DNA of 64,000 nucleotides from Shewanella khirikhana. GTDB lineage: Bacteria > Pseudomonadota > Gammaproteobacteria > Enterobacterales > Shewanellaceae. Positions 40,674 to 49,520 of this stretch are shown here, one piece after another; positions within the stretch are counted from its first letter, which is position 1; each line of letters opens with the position of its first letter. The notes below the pieces were generated by a model. It made no database searches. It had not been told where the DNA came from and saw only the letters and a program-made list of their open reading frames with translations. The stretch covers positions 3,333,501 through 3,397,500 of the forward strand of contig NZ_CP020373.1 of NCBI RefSeq assembly GCF_003957745.1, read 5' to 3'. Made by a program: the position numbers and the translations under genes.

Positions 40674-40720
40674 CCCATCCCATCCACGATGGACTCACGA
40701 AAAATAATTAAGGAATCAAC

Positions 40721-42910
40721 ATGCGCAACCTAGTGGCAGCGGCGCTGGTGCTCTCATCGGCCCTGGCAGTCGCCGACGAAGGCCAGTGGCAACCTTATCA
40801 GATGCCTTCCATCGCAGACAAACTCAAGGCCCGTGGAATCGATATCCCCGCAGAACAACTCGCCGACCTGACTCGCCATCCTATGAATGCCGTGGTGGGG
40901 CTGGGGTATTGTACCGCCAGTTTCGTATCCCCCCAAGGGCTGGTAGTGACAAATCATCACTGTGCTTACCGGGCGATTCAATATAACAGCAGCAAGGATA
41001 AAAACTACCTGGCCGAAGGCTTCCTCGCGACCAGCAAAGATAAGGAACCTTCAGCTGGCCCCAACGAACGCCTGTACGTGACCGAAGCGGTTACCGACGT
41101 GACCAAAGCCGTGACCGATGCCCTGCCAGATGAGCCGTTGGCTCGGGTAGAAGCCATTGAAAATCGTCAAAAAGCACTGATTAAAGAATGTGAGAGCGAC
41201 GATAACTATCGCTGCTCGGTACGCAGCTTCCACAATGGCCTGGAATACTATCTCATCAAACAACTGATGATCCGCGATGTGCGCCTGGTGTACGCACCCC
41301 CCGAAAGCGTGGGCAGCTACGGCGGTGATATCGACAATTACGAGTATCCACGTCACAGCGGCGACTTTACCTTCCTGCGTGCCTACGTAGGCAAAGACGG
41401 CAAGCCCGCGCCTTACAGCAACGACAACGTGCCCTATCAGCCAAAGAGCTTCCTGAAAGTAAATGGCTCCGGCGTAAAAGCCGGTGACGGCGTATTTGTG
41501 GCAGGTTACCCCGGCTCAACCAGCCGCTACCGCCTGACCACAGAGCTTGAGTTTGCCAGCAGCTGGCTTTACCCAACCCAGGCCAAACGCTTCCAGGCCC
41601 GCATCGATACCATTGAAGCCATGGGCGCCGCCGAGCCAGAACTTGCCATTAAGTACGCAGGCACAGTGGCAGGTATGGCCAACCGCATGAAAAAGCTCAA
41701 TGGTCTGCTCGATGGCTTCAAAGCCACCGACATCGCTGCCATCAAGCAGCAGCGCGAAGATGCCTTTATGGCCTGGTTTGCCAGCCACGGCGATGCCAAA
41801 CAGATGGCAGAGCTTAAAGCCCTGATTAAAGAAGGCCAGGATCAGTATCAGACCAACTATTACTTCAACAACGCCCAGTCGAGCGATCTGCTTGGCGCCG
41901 CCAATCGCCTGTATCGTCTCGCCAATGAAAAGCAAAAGCCGGATGCCGAGCGTGAGCAGGGTTATCAGGAGCGCGACATCAAGATGTTCGCCGACCGCCT
42001 GAAGCGCATCGACTCCAGCTTCGATGTGAAAGTAGACAAGGTGCTGTGGCAGGCTGATATCGAAGAGTATCTGGCTCAGTCTCACCGGGTTGAAGCGCTG
42101 GATAAGATGCTGAATAAAGGTGACGACAAGCCCTTGTCTGAACGACTGGATGCGCTTTACAGCGCCACCGGCCTGACCGACCAGGCCAGCCGTCTCGCCT
42201 GGATGGACAAGACACCAGCCGAGTTCCAGGCAACTGACGATCCTTTCATCCAGCTTGCCGTTGCGCTGTACGACACCCGCATGGCACAGGAAAAGGCCGA
42301 AAAGACCCTGGATGGTAAGCTCAGTATTGCCCGTCCGGCGATGATGGAAGCTGTGATAGCCTACTACAAGGATAAAGGCTGGCCGGTATACCCTGACGCC
42401 AACGGCACTTTGCGCATCACTTACGGCATGGTGGATGGTTATCAGTCCCGTGACGCCCTCTATAAGCAGCCTTTCACCCGTCTCGAAGGCATAGTGGCCA
42501 AGCACACTGGGGTTGAACCTTTCAACGCGCCGCAAAAAGTGCTGGATGCGATTAAGGCCGGTGACATGGGCAAGCACAAAGTCGATGACCTCTACCCGGA
42601 TGCAAGAAGCTTTATGTGCCGTCTGTTCTCCTGCCAGGATAAACCCGAAGCCTTTGGCTCGGTACCGGTGAACTTCCTTTCCAGCGTAGACACCACCGGC
42701 GGCAACTCAGGCTCCCCCGTGTTCAACGGCCGCGGCGAACTGGTTGGACTCAACTTCGACTCCACCTACGAAGCTATTACCAAAGACTGGTTTTTTAACC
42801 CGGAAATCACCCGCGCTGTACACGTAGATATACGTTACATCCTGTGGATGATGGACAAAGTCGATAATGCCCACAACCTGTTGGATGAGATGGATGTTGT
42901 AACCAACTGA
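40721..42910 (+). CDS. S46 dipeptidyl-peptidase, DPP11-like (Asp/Glu-specific type)
   Basis: 729 aa secreted exopeptidase, signal peptide ending SSALAVA. Catalytic triad: His in VVTNHHC (His80), Asp in GGDIDNYEYPRHSGDF, and Ser663 in TGGNSGSPVF. At 18 residues past the catalytic Ser, where DPP7 has Gly and DPP11 has Arg or Ser (P. gingivalis residue 673), this protein has Ser681 (GLNFDST). That points to DPP11-type removal of dipeptides with acidic P1. Probably supports peptide use as a carbon source. Followed by a terminator. Confidence 0.93.
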   Translation: MRNLVAAALVLSSALAVADEGQWQPYQMPSIADKLKARGIDIPAEQLADLTRHPMNAVVGLGYCTASFVSPQGLVVTNHHCAYRAIQYNSSKDKNYLAEGFLATSKDKEPSAGPNERLYVTEAVTDVTKAVTDALPDEPLARVEAIENRQKALIKECESDDNYRCSVRSFHNGLEYYLIKQLMIRDVRLVYAPPESVGSYGGDIDNYEYPRHSGDFTFLRAYVGKDGKPAPYSNDNVPYQPKSFLKVNGSGVKAGDGVFVAGYPGSTSRYRLTTELEFASSWLYPTQAKRFQARIDTIEAMGAAEPELAIKYAGTVAGMANRMKKLNGLLDGFKATDIAAIKQQREDAFMAWFASHGDAKQMAELKALIKEGQDQYQTNYYFNNAQSSDLLGAANRLYRLANEKQKPDAEREQGYQERDIKMFADRLKRIDSSFDVKVDKVLWQADIEEYLAQSHRVEALDKMLNKGDDKPLSERLDALYSATGLTDQASRLAWMDKTPAEFQATDDPFIQLAVALYDTRMAQEKAEKTLDGKLSIARPAMMEAVIAYYKDKGWPVYPDANGTLRITYGMVDGYQSRDALYKQPFTRLEGIVAKHTGVEPFNAPQKVLDAIKAGDMGKHKVDDLYPDARSFMCRLFSCQDKPEAFGSVPVNFLSSVDTTGGNSGSPVFNGRGELVGLNFDSTYEAITKDWFFNPEITRAVHVDIRYILWMMDKVDNAHNLLDEMDVVTN

Positions 42911-42927
42911 AATCTATAAACTCTTGC

Positions 42928-42954
42928 AAAAGGCCACCCTCGGGTGGCCTTTTT
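42928..42954 (+). terminator. Rho-independent terminator after S46 peptidase
   Basis: Stem AAAAGGCCACCC / GGGTGGCCTTTT with T-rich tail, 18 bp after the stop. Confidence 0.92.
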
Positions 42955-43026
42955 ATTTACAGCAGCGCCTCTAAACTACTAGCCTCCAGAAACAATTTGA
43001 AATCAATAGCACAATTATGTAACACT

Positions 43027-43061
43027 TTGACAGCGCTTATAACACAAAACAAACATAAGCG
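43027..43061 (+). promoter_or_regulatory. Candidate promoter and dyad of TonB-dependent receptor
   Basis: A perfect TTGACA at 43027-43032 is followed at once by the inverted repeat CGCTTAT (43034-43040) / ATAAGCG (43055-43061), 14-base spacer. No convincing -10 is seen 17 bp downstream. The dyad would sit inside the core promoter, so repression is plausible. Confidence 0.4.
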
Positions 43062-43110
43062 ATAACAGCATAACAAGACCTACATTTTATTTGTTCAAGG
43101 AAGCTACGCC

Positions 43111-46029
43111 ATGACAAGAAGAACTTTTCAGCGCTCACTGATTGCCGCATCAGTGTCTGCGCTGTTTGCGATCTCTGCTCCAGCGCTTGCTGCAAACAAC
43201 ACTTCCGGCTCTATGAAAGGCCAGATTGTTGACTCAGCCAGTAATAGTGCGCTTGCTGGTGCCACTGTCACAATCACCAACAAAGCAAACGGTGCATCGA
43301 CCACGGTTACCGTAAGCCAAAATGGTACATTCCGTGTGCCATCGCTCGCGATTGGTGACTACAAAATCACAATCACCAAAGATGGATACCAAACTCAAGT
43401 TATCGAAAATGCGAAAGTATCAATCGGTAATGAAGTTTCTATTGAAGTACCCATGGTAAGCGGTGATGTAGAACGCATCTCAGTAACCGGCGCGCGAGTT
43501 GCCATGGTTGACACTGCAACTCCAGAGATTGCACTGACTATCTCTGCTGATGAAGTTGCACGCCTGCCCATCTCTCAAGATGTGGTCTCGGTTGCACTGC
43601 TGGCTCCAGGCACAACCAAGGGTGACTCAGCTTTCGGTAATCTCGCTTCGTTCGGCGGCGCATCTGTTGCTGAAAACACTTTCATCATTAACGGTGTGAA
43701 CGTAACAGGTTTCCGTAAAGGTACTTCAATTGCCGATATCCCTTTTAGTGCTTATCAGGAGTTCCAAGTTAAGACTGGCGGTTATTCTGCTCAGTTCGGC
43801 CGTTCTACCGGTGGTGTAGTTAACGCGGTAACCAAGCGCGGTAACAATGGCTGGGAGTTTGGTGTTGCCGCTCGCTGGGAGCCGGATGCGCTTCGTGAAC
43901 AGCGTCCTTCTGTTGTCTATCCTGTTGGCGATAGCTCAGGCAGTATCCAACCGTTTGACATGTTCTGGGATAACAGCATGGATGAAACGGACGACTTTGA
44001 AGCAGAGCTCTCTGTTTCAGGCGATATCATCGAAGATACGCTCTTCGTGTACGGTCTGATCCAGCCGCAAAAGTATAAAACCCGTAACGCAGCAGCAAGT
44101 GGTTCCGAGTACACTGTCAGTGAAAACGATGATCCTCTGTGGCTCGCCAGAATTGACTGGCAAATCAGTGAAGACCACTCCTTGATGATTTGGGGCTTCT
44201 CAGACAGCGAAGATTATGTTGATACCACTTTTGACCGTGAAACTAATGAAGTAAGCCGTGTGTCTGTACTCAGTACAGGTGGTACAACTTGGTCAGCGCA
44301 GTACAAAGGACGATTCACCGATTGGCTCTCCATGGACGCACTCTACGGTGAAGTCGAATTTAACGGCACTCGCCAAGCGCCTGAAGACGAAACCTGTCCA
44401 GCTATTTACGATAGTCGAAATGGTGGCCTGGTGGCTATGGGTTGCTGGCAAAACTTCACAGCTTCCGCCGAAGAAGATAAGCGCGAACAAACCAACGTTA
44501 ACTTCAACTTGGATCTGTTCGATGATCACGCTATCCGTTTCGGTGTTGATTATGAGAACAACACCTCTCTGGAAAATAGTTTCTACTCCGGTCACGTTTA
44601 CTATCGCTACTACAAGGGCTCAGCTGGCCGCATCCTCGATAACGGCTACGTGTTACAGGAAGATACAGAGTTTGCACGTACTCGCGTGTATGAGAATGGT
44701 GGTGAATTTACCAGTAAGTCGCTGGCCTGGTATTTGGAAGATACCTGGAACATTCTACCTAATCTGACAGCACGTATCGGTTTGCGTTCAGAGTCTTTTG
44801 AAAACCTCAACGCAAACGGTGATGCATTCATCAAGATTGACAACCAGCTCGCACCTCGCTTGGGGCTTTCATGGGATCCATTCGATGATGGTGAATCGAA
44901 ACTGTTCGTAAACTGGGGTCGTTATCACATTCCGGTGGCTTCTAACACCAACGTCCGTATGGCGGGTGCAGAACTCTATTATGAAGAGTTCAACGTACTC
45001 GGTGGTGTAGCCGCCGATGGCACTCCAACTATTGGTGCAGCCCTTGGCGATCGCAACGTGTTCGGTAACGGTGAAGCTGCAGATCCTGCGGAAATCTTGG
45101 ATACATCAATTAAACCAATGTACCAAGATGAATTTATTCTCGGCTACGAGATGAATCTGGATGAAGATTGGACAACCGGTATCAAGTTCACACACCGTGA
45201 CCTCAAGAGTGTGATCGATGACATCACCATTGACAAAGGTATCGTAGCAAATGGTTGGGAGTATGATCCAAGCCATGGTGGGTACTATGTGTTGACTAAC
45301 CCCAACACAGATGTGACTGTGTATTACGATACCGATGGCGACGGAACTCTTGAGCAAGTTACCATTGGTGCCGATCTGATGGGTTACCCTGATCCGGAGC
45401 GAATCTACAACTCCATTGAGCTGACTCTGACACGTCGCTGGAACGAAGACTGGACCATGAATGCGTCATATACCTGGGCGCAAAGCTATGGTAATGCGGA
45501 AGGTTACGTAAAATCAGATAACGGTCAAGATGATGCTGGCCTAACTACTGACTGGGACTTCCCATATCTGATGGATGGTGCCAACGGTTATCTGCCAAAC
45601 GATCGCCGCCATACTCTGAAACTTTATGGTGCTTATAAAGTAACTGATGACCTGAGTGTCGGTGCTAATATGATTGCTCAATCGGGTCGTCCAAAGAATG
45701 CTTTTGGCGATCACCTCCCAGATAGCTACCCAGATCCATACGAATACGGTGATACTTACTACCCATTTGGTGAAAAGTGTGCCCGCGGTTGTATGGGGCG
45801 TGAAGACTGGCGTTTTACTGTTGACTTAAGTGCAACGTATAACCTGAGCTTTATTGAAGCTGTTCAAGCCGATATCCGACTGGATGTATTTAACGTATTC
45901 AACTCTCAAAATGTCATTAAGACTAACGAGTTTTTGGACATTGGTGGCGAATACAATCCTGGATATGGCTTGCCTGAAGAGTTTGAACAACCACGTTATG
46001 TACGTTTGAGTGCAAACGTCAAATTCTAA
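43111..46029 (+). CDS. TonB-dependent receptor with carboxypeptidase-regulatory-like domain
   Basis: 972 aa outer-membrane transporter of the Oar/CarboxypepD_reg class. Signal peptide ending ISAPALA; Ig-like regulatory domain (about 32-115, GQIVDSASNSALAGATVTI); TonB-box-like VERISVTGAR; plug (about 125-245, NTFIINGVNVTGFRKG, GGYSAQFGRSTGGVVNAVTK); then a 22-strand barrel ending YVRLSANVKF with terminal Phe. The ligand is unknown; relatives take up peptides or large substrates. It follows the S46 peptidase, hinting at a peptide link. Wobble positions look more A/T-rich than in neighbours. Confidence 0.92.
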   Translation: MTRRTFQRSLIAASVSALFAISAPALAANNTSGSMKGQIVDSASNSALAGATVTITNKANGASTTVTVSQNGTFRVPSLAIGDYKITITKDGYQTQVIENAKVSIGNEVSIEVPMVSGDVERISVTGARVAMVDTATPEIALTISADEVARLPISQDVVSVALLAPGTTKGDSAFGNLASFGGASVAENTFIINGVNVTGFRKGTSIADIPFSAYQEFQVKTGGYSAQFGRSTGGVVNAVTKRGNNGWEFGVAARWEPDALREQRPSVVYPVGDSSGSIQPFDMFWDNSMDETDDFEAELSVSGDIIEDTLFVYGLIQPQKYKTRNAAASGSEYTVSENDDPLWLARIDWQISEDHSLMIWGFSDSEDYVDTTFDRETNEVSRVSVLSTGGTTWSAQYKGRFTDWLSMDALYGEVEFNGTRQAPEDETCPAIYDSRNGGLVAMGCWQNFTASAEEDKREQTNVNFNLDLFDDHAIRFGVDYENNTSLENSFYSGHVYYRYYKGSAGRILDNGYVLQEDTEFARTRVYENGGEFTSKSLAWYLEDTWNILPNLTARIGLRSESFENLNANGDAFIKIDNQLAPRLGLSWDPFDDGESKLFVNWGRYHIPVASNTNVRMAGAELYYEEFNVLGGVAADGTPTIGAALGDRNVFGNGEAADPAEILDTSIKPMYQDEFILGYEMNLDEDWTTGIKFTHRDLKSVIDDITIDKGIVANGWEYDPSHGGYYVLTNPNTDVTVYYDTDGDGTLEQVTIGADLMGYPDPERIYNSIELTLTRRWNEDWTMNASYTWAQSYGNAEGYVKSDNGQDDAGLTTDWDFPYLMDGANGYLPNDRRHTLKLYGAYKVTDDLSVGANMIAQSGRPKNAFGDHLPDSYPDPYEYGDTYYPFGEKCARGCMGREDWRFTVDLSATYNLSFIEAVQADIRLDVFNVFNSQNVIKTNEFLDIGGEYNPGYGLPEEFEQPRYVRLSANVKF

Positions 46030-46050
46030 CTTAAATAGCTAATCTGCATT

Positions 46051-46080
46051 AAAAACACCGCCTCTGGGCGGTGTTTTTTT
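46051..46080 (+). terminator. Rho-independent terminator after TonB-dependent receptor
   Basis: Stem AAAAACACCGCC / GGCGGTGTTTTT with a 4-base loop and T-run. Confidence 0.93.
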
Positions 46081-46218
46081 ATGTATGACCTAGGCTCCAA
46101 ACAACATGCATAGCGATAGCTATATCGCCATCTGACTTAAGGTTAATACGCCCATACGTCATAGAGCAGCAGAATTATAGATGCCTCTGCTTGGCAGAGG
46201 TAAAGCGTCAGCCATAAA

Positions 46219-46244
46219 AAAACACCGCCATTCGGCGGTGTTTT
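46219..46244 (-). terminator. Terminator of the rpsF-priB-rpsR-rplI operon
   Basis: Stem AAAACACCGCC / GGCGGTGTTTT. On the minus strand it is followed by a run of T, about 20 bp after the rplI stop. It shares most of its stem with the hairpin at 46051-46080. The 140 bp between the two hairpins hold no gene that I can see. Confidence 0.92.
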
Positions 46245-46263
46245 CTTTGAAGCTTAAAAGCGA

Positions 46264-46713
46264 TTATTCAGCAACAACAGTTACTTTAACAACGGCTTTA
46301 ACTTCGGTGTGCAGCTGTACTTCAACTTCGAAGTCGCCAGTAGTGCGCAGGGCACCGTGTGGCAGACGAACTTCGGCTTTGGCCAGTTCAACGCCAGCGG
46401 CGGTAACGGCGTCAGCGATGTCGCGAGTACCTACAGAACCGAACAGCTTGCCTTCGTCACCAGCTTTAGAAGCGATAACTACAGCTTCCAGAGCAGCAAC
46501 TTGCTCAGCGCGAGCAGTGGCAGCAGCCAGGTCGGCAGCCAGTTTGGCTTCCAGATCAGCACGACGGGCTTCGAAAACTTTTACGTTTTCGGCGTTGGCT
46601 ACAACAGCCTTGCCCTGTGGCAGCAGGAAGTTACGAGCGTAACCAGCCTTTACAGACACCTGGTCACCCAGGTTGCCCAGGTTTGCGATTTTATCAAGCA
46701 GAATAACGTTCAT
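46264..46713 (-). CDS. rplI: Ribosomal protein L9
   Basis: 149 aa, same as E. coli. Starts MNVILLDKIANLGNLGDQV at ATG 46713; an ATG two codons earlier is not used by the family. N-terminal rRNA-binding domain, long connecting helix (about 41-75), C-terminal domain ending VKVTVVAE. Last gene of the rpsF operon, 40 bp after rpsR. Confidence 0.98.
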   Translation of the reverse strand: MNVILLDKIANLGNLGDQVSVKAGYARNFLLPQGKAVVANAENVKVFEARRADLEAKLAADLAAATARAEQVAALEAVVIASKAGDEGKLFGSVGTRDIADAVTAAGVELAKAEVRLPHGALRTTGDFEVEVQLHTEVKAVVKVTVVAE

Positions 46714-46753
46714 TATCAAATCCTCTCTATACGATTAGGCTTCAATGCTGGGA

Positions 46754-46981
46754 TTACTGATGCAGATCAGTGTATGGCAGCAGAGAAAGATAACGAGCGC
46801 GCTTGATGGCGCGAGCCAGTTGGCGCTGATACTTAGCGCTGGTACCGGTGATACGGCTTGGAACGATTTTGCCGCTCTCAGTGATGTAGTTCTTCAGAGT
46901 AGCAATATCTTTGTAATCGATCTCTGCAACACCTTCAGCGGTGAAACGGCAGAACTTGCGACGACGGAAATAACGTGCCAT
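46754..46981 (-). CDS. rpsR: Ribosomal protein S18
   Basis: 75 aa, the E. coli length. MARYFRRRKFCRFTAEG start at ATG 46981 and the IVPSRITGTSAKYQRQLARAIKRAR core are nearly invariant. Binds S6 on the 30S platform. 11 bp after priB. Confidence 0.98.
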   Translation of the reverse strand: MARYFRRRKFCRFTAEGVAEIDYKDIATLKNYITESGKIVPSRITGTSAKYQRQLARAIKRARYLSLLPYTDLHQ

Positions 46982-46992
46982 GTGACAGTCTC

Positions 46993-47298
46993 CTAAGATT
47001 TCAATTCGACATTTTCGGCATGAATGACCAAGCGACTTTGTCCATTTCGACTCTGTTGAGTCGAGAGGAAACCTTGCACCTGGATTTCCATGCCTGCCTG
47101 TAACGTGTCCGAAATGCACTCAAAGTGCTGACCGCTCATGATTACCTGTATCTGGCAATAGACGTTTCGGGGCATTTCTGCTTCAAAACGTTGACTCCGG
47201 TGTTCCAGTTGCAGCACACAATGTGGGATGCCTGCTGGGCTTTTAAAGCGCCTGACTCTTAATACAGAGCCAGTCAACACCAAAGTGTTGGCGGTCAC
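46993..47298 (-). CDS. priB: PriB, primosomal replication protein N
   Basis: 101 aa single-stranded-DNA-binding OB-fold protein for PriA-dependent replication restart. Core SPAGIPHCVLQLEHRSQRFEAE and VQGFLS. No ATG start: I prefer GTG 47298 (MTANTLVLTGSV aligns with E. coli MTNRLVLSGTV); TTG 47307, directly after the rpsF stop, is the alternative. Lies between rpsF and rpsR, the usual enterobacterial/Shewanella place. Confidence 0.94.
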   Translation of the reverse strand: MTANTLVLTGSVLRVRRFKSPAGIPHCVLQLEHRSQRFEAEMPRNVYCQIQVIMSGQHFECISDTLQAGMEIQVQGFLSTQQSRNGQSRLVIHAENVELKS

Positions 47299-47307
47299 GT
47301 TCGACAA

Positions 47308-47715
47308 TTACTCGGCGGATTCTTCAGCGTTTTCTTCGGTCTCTTCAACCTCAGCAGTGCGCTCGCTGGCGGCGGCACGACGAGCGTCACGCTCATCTTT
47401 AGCTTTGGCCATTGGAGACGCTTCGGTGATGGCACCCTTGGTGCGCATAACCATGCTACGCAGAACGGCGTCGTTGAAACGGAAAGCTGTCTCCAGCTCT
47501 TCAACAGACTCAGCAGTGGCTTCAACGTTCAGCAGAACGTAGTGAGCTTTGTGCAGATCCTGGATTGGGTAAGCCAGTTGACGACGGCCCCAGTCTTCCA
47601 AGCGGTGGATCTTACCGTTAGCTTCGGTGATAACACCGGTGTAACGCTCGATCATACCTGGTACCTGTTCACTCTGATCAGGGTGAACCATAAATACGAT
47701 TTCGTAATGACGCAT
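47308..47715 (-). CDS. rpsF: Ribosomal protein S6
   Basis: 135 aa. MRHYEIVFMVHPDQSEQVPGMIERY start and VEATAESVEELETAFRFNDAVLR are typical. A C-terminal acidic tail (EVEETEENAEESAE) is where E. coli RimK adds Glu. Strong AAGGAG ribosome site. First gene of the operon, with a structured leader. Confidence 0.98.
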   Translation of the reverse strand: MRHYEIVFMVHPDQSEQVPGMIERYTGVITEANGKIHRLEDWGRRQLAYPIQDLHKAHYVLLNVEATAESVEELETAFRFNDAVLRSMVMRTKGAITEASPMAKAKDERDARRAAASERTAEVEETEENAEESAE

Positions 47716-47837
47716 TTATTGCTCCTTACGGGTTTGTAGCCTCATTATTGGCTCAGCCGGACCAAGTTAGAGGCAAGGAACGATTCAAAAGGGCTGATAA
47801 GGCGCGAAATAGTACATAATGGCGGCGAAAAACTCAA
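47716..47837 (-). promoter_or_regulatory. rpsF promoter and candidate S6:S18 leader
   Basis: Minus strand -35 TTGAGT (47837-47832), 17-bp spacer, -10 TACTAT (47814-47809); start near 47802. The 87-nt leader contains TTGGTCCGGCTGAGCCAA just before the ribosome site, with a CCG next to a short GGC/GCC helix. The known S6:S18 autoregulatory RNA is marked by a bulged CCG, so a binding site is likely; the exact fold was not computed. Confidence 0.5.
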
Positions 47838-47949
47838 GCAATAACTTTGTTCCAGTGCCCATCAAAGGTATGATGAGCCCTCGATTTTTTGCCCGGTTAC
47901 CCGGGCCTGTGCGCAATCCATAAAAACCGGAAAACAACGGGCAATAAAA

Positions 47950-48696
47950 ATGATCAATACACGCTTGCTTTCCTTAGGAATTTTACTGTTTACCGCCAAG
48001 GCTCAGGCGCTGGTGCCGCCCCAATATCAGGAACCCGCCACCGGCCTGACCGCCGAAGTTGAGGCCGGACTGCAGCTCAACACAGGTAACACCGAATCCA
48101 GCAGTTTCAATGGCCGCACCAAGCTGGTGTACGACACCCAAAAAGCGCGTCAGGAAGCCTTGCTGAAAGCCTACTTCGCTTCAGACTCTGAAAAAACCAC
48201 CGCCGAGAAGTACGACGCCCAGTTTCAGTCGAACTTTAAAGTCGATTCCGGCTACTTTTATGGCCGAGGCGAAGGTACCTGGGACGAGTTTGGCTCCTAC
48301 ACCCGACTGTACACAGGTTCAGTGGGTTATGGTTTTGATGTCATCAGCAGCTACAGCACCAAGCTCAAACTCGAAATCGGTCCCGGTTATCAATACAGCC
48401 TGCCAAAGGCGACCGACTCAGAGCCGGACCCATCAGCCAATACCGATGTGATTTTGCGTACCGCCGCCAAGTTCGAGCAGCGCATCCACGAGTACAGCAG
48501 CTTCACCGCCGACCTTACCGCCGAAGCGGGCCAAAATAACAGTGCCGTGACTCTGGATATGGGCTACAAGAATATCCTGTTTCAGGATCTGGCCTTTAAG
48601 GTGGGGATGAACATCAAGTACACCGAAGTGGTACCGGATGGCACAGAGCAGGTCGATACAGTCACTACCTTTAACCTGCTTTATACCTTCCAGTAA
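47950..48696 (+). CDS. DUF481 family outer-membrane protein
   Basis: 248 aa. Signal peptide ending TAKAQA, then a beta-barrel-like sequence with the DUF481 features AEVEAGLQLNTGNTESSSFNG and YFYGRGEGTWDEFGSYTRLYTGSVGYGF, ending in FNLLYTFQ. Related to E. coli YdiY; function unknown (salt- or acid-inducible in some species). Divergent from rpsF, with its own terminator. Confidence 0.9.
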   Translation: MINTRLLSLGILLFTAKAQALVPPQYQEPATGLTAEVEAGLQLNTGNTESSSFNGRTKLVYDTQKARQEALLKAYFASDSEKTTAEKYDAQFQSNFKVDSGYFYGRGEGTWDEFGSYTRLYTGSVGYGFDVISSYSTKLKLEIGPGYQYSLPKATDSEPDPSANTDVILRTAAKFEQRIHEYSSFTADLTAEAGQNNSAVTLDMGYKNILFQDLAFKVGMNIKYTEVVPDGTEQVDTVTTFNLLYTFQ

Positions 48697-48722
48697 GTGG
48701 CTTAGTGATAAATGTAGCCAAT

Positions 48723-48752
48723 AAAAAAGGATTGCCGCGGCAATCCTTTTTT
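48723..48752. terminator. Bidirectional terminator between DUF481 gene and rlmB
   Basis: Near-perfect 14-bp stem AAAAAAGGATTGCC / GGCAATCCTTTTTT between the convergent genes. Confidence 0.94.
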
Positions 48753-48779
48753 ATTGATGCATACCTTTCTGCGCCAGGG

Positions 48780-49520
48780 TTAACCCAAACGCTGACGCAC
48801 GGCCTCAAACAAGCAGATACCGGTTGCCACCGACACGTTCAGGCTAGATACGCTGCCCGCCATCGGAATGGAGATCAGGGTGTCGCAGCCTTCACGGCTA
48901 AGGCGTCTTAGCCCCTTTCCTTCGGCGCCCATGGCAATCGCCAATGGCCCCTTAAGGTTGGCCTCATACAGGGTCGAGTCGGACTCACCGGCGGTACCGG
49001 CAATCCATACGCCGCGCTCCTGAATGCGCTTCATGGTACGCGCAAGGTTGGTCACCTGAAACAGAGGCACGGTTTCAGCCGCGCCGCAGGCCACTTTACT
49101 CACTGTTGGCGTTAAACCGGCGGAGTTATCCTTGGGCACTATCACTCCATGCACGCCAGCCGCATCAGCATTACGCAGACACGCGCCGAGGTTGTGAGGG
49201 TCTGTCACGCCATCGAGAATGAGCAGAAACGGGGTTTCTGTGTTATCCAGCAGCGACTCCAGATCGTTTTCAGTCAGCACCTTGGCCGGACGCACCCTAA
49301 TGATGATGCCCTGATGCTGAGTGCTCTCGGCTTTATCATCCAGCGTCTTGCGGGAAGCCTGCTGCGGTTTTACCCCCCAGCTTTGGGCTATTTCCAGCAG
49401 CGGCAGCACCCGCTCGTCCTGGCGACCAGTCATCAGCCACAGCTCCAGCACCCGTTCAGGGGCATGTTTCAGCACAGACTCGACCGCGTGGATACCGAAC
49501 ACCAATTCCTGTTTTTTCAT
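48780..49520 (-). CDS. rlmB: RlmB, 23S rRNA Gm2251 2'-O-methyltransferase
   Basis: 246 aa SPOUT methyltransferase. The N-terminal L30-like domain starts KKQELVFGIHAVESVLKH. Knot motifs: DGVTDPHNLGACLRNADA, AIAMGAEGKGLRRL and IPMAGSVSSLNVSVATGICLFE (motifs 1-3). Its ATG directly follows the rnr stop with no gap. The rnr-rlmB order is as in E. coli. Confidence 0.97.
   Translation of the reverse strand: MKKQELVFGIHAVESVLKHAPERVLELWLMTGRQDERVLPLLEIAQSWGVKPQQASRKTLDDKAESTQHQGIIIRVRPAKVLTENDLESLLDNTETPFLLILDGVTDPHNLGACLRNADAAGVHGVIVPKDNSAGLTPTVSKVACGAAETVPLFQVTNLARTMKRIQERGVWIAGTAGESDSTLYEANLKGPLAIAMGAEGKGLRRLSREGCDTLISIPMAGSVSSLNVSVATGICLFEAVRQRLG

Noticed and set aside
41516..42577. Minus-strand open frame of 353 codons inside the S46 peptidase
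   Set aside because: Antisense shadow; the plus-strand frame carries a signal peptide, the full catalytic triad and a terminator.
46083..46215. Small inverted repeats between the two hairpins near rplI (GCGATA/TATCGC, CCTCTGC/GCAGAGG)
   Set aside because: Each is short, unconnected to a promoter or gene, and no different from chance in a stretch of this size.
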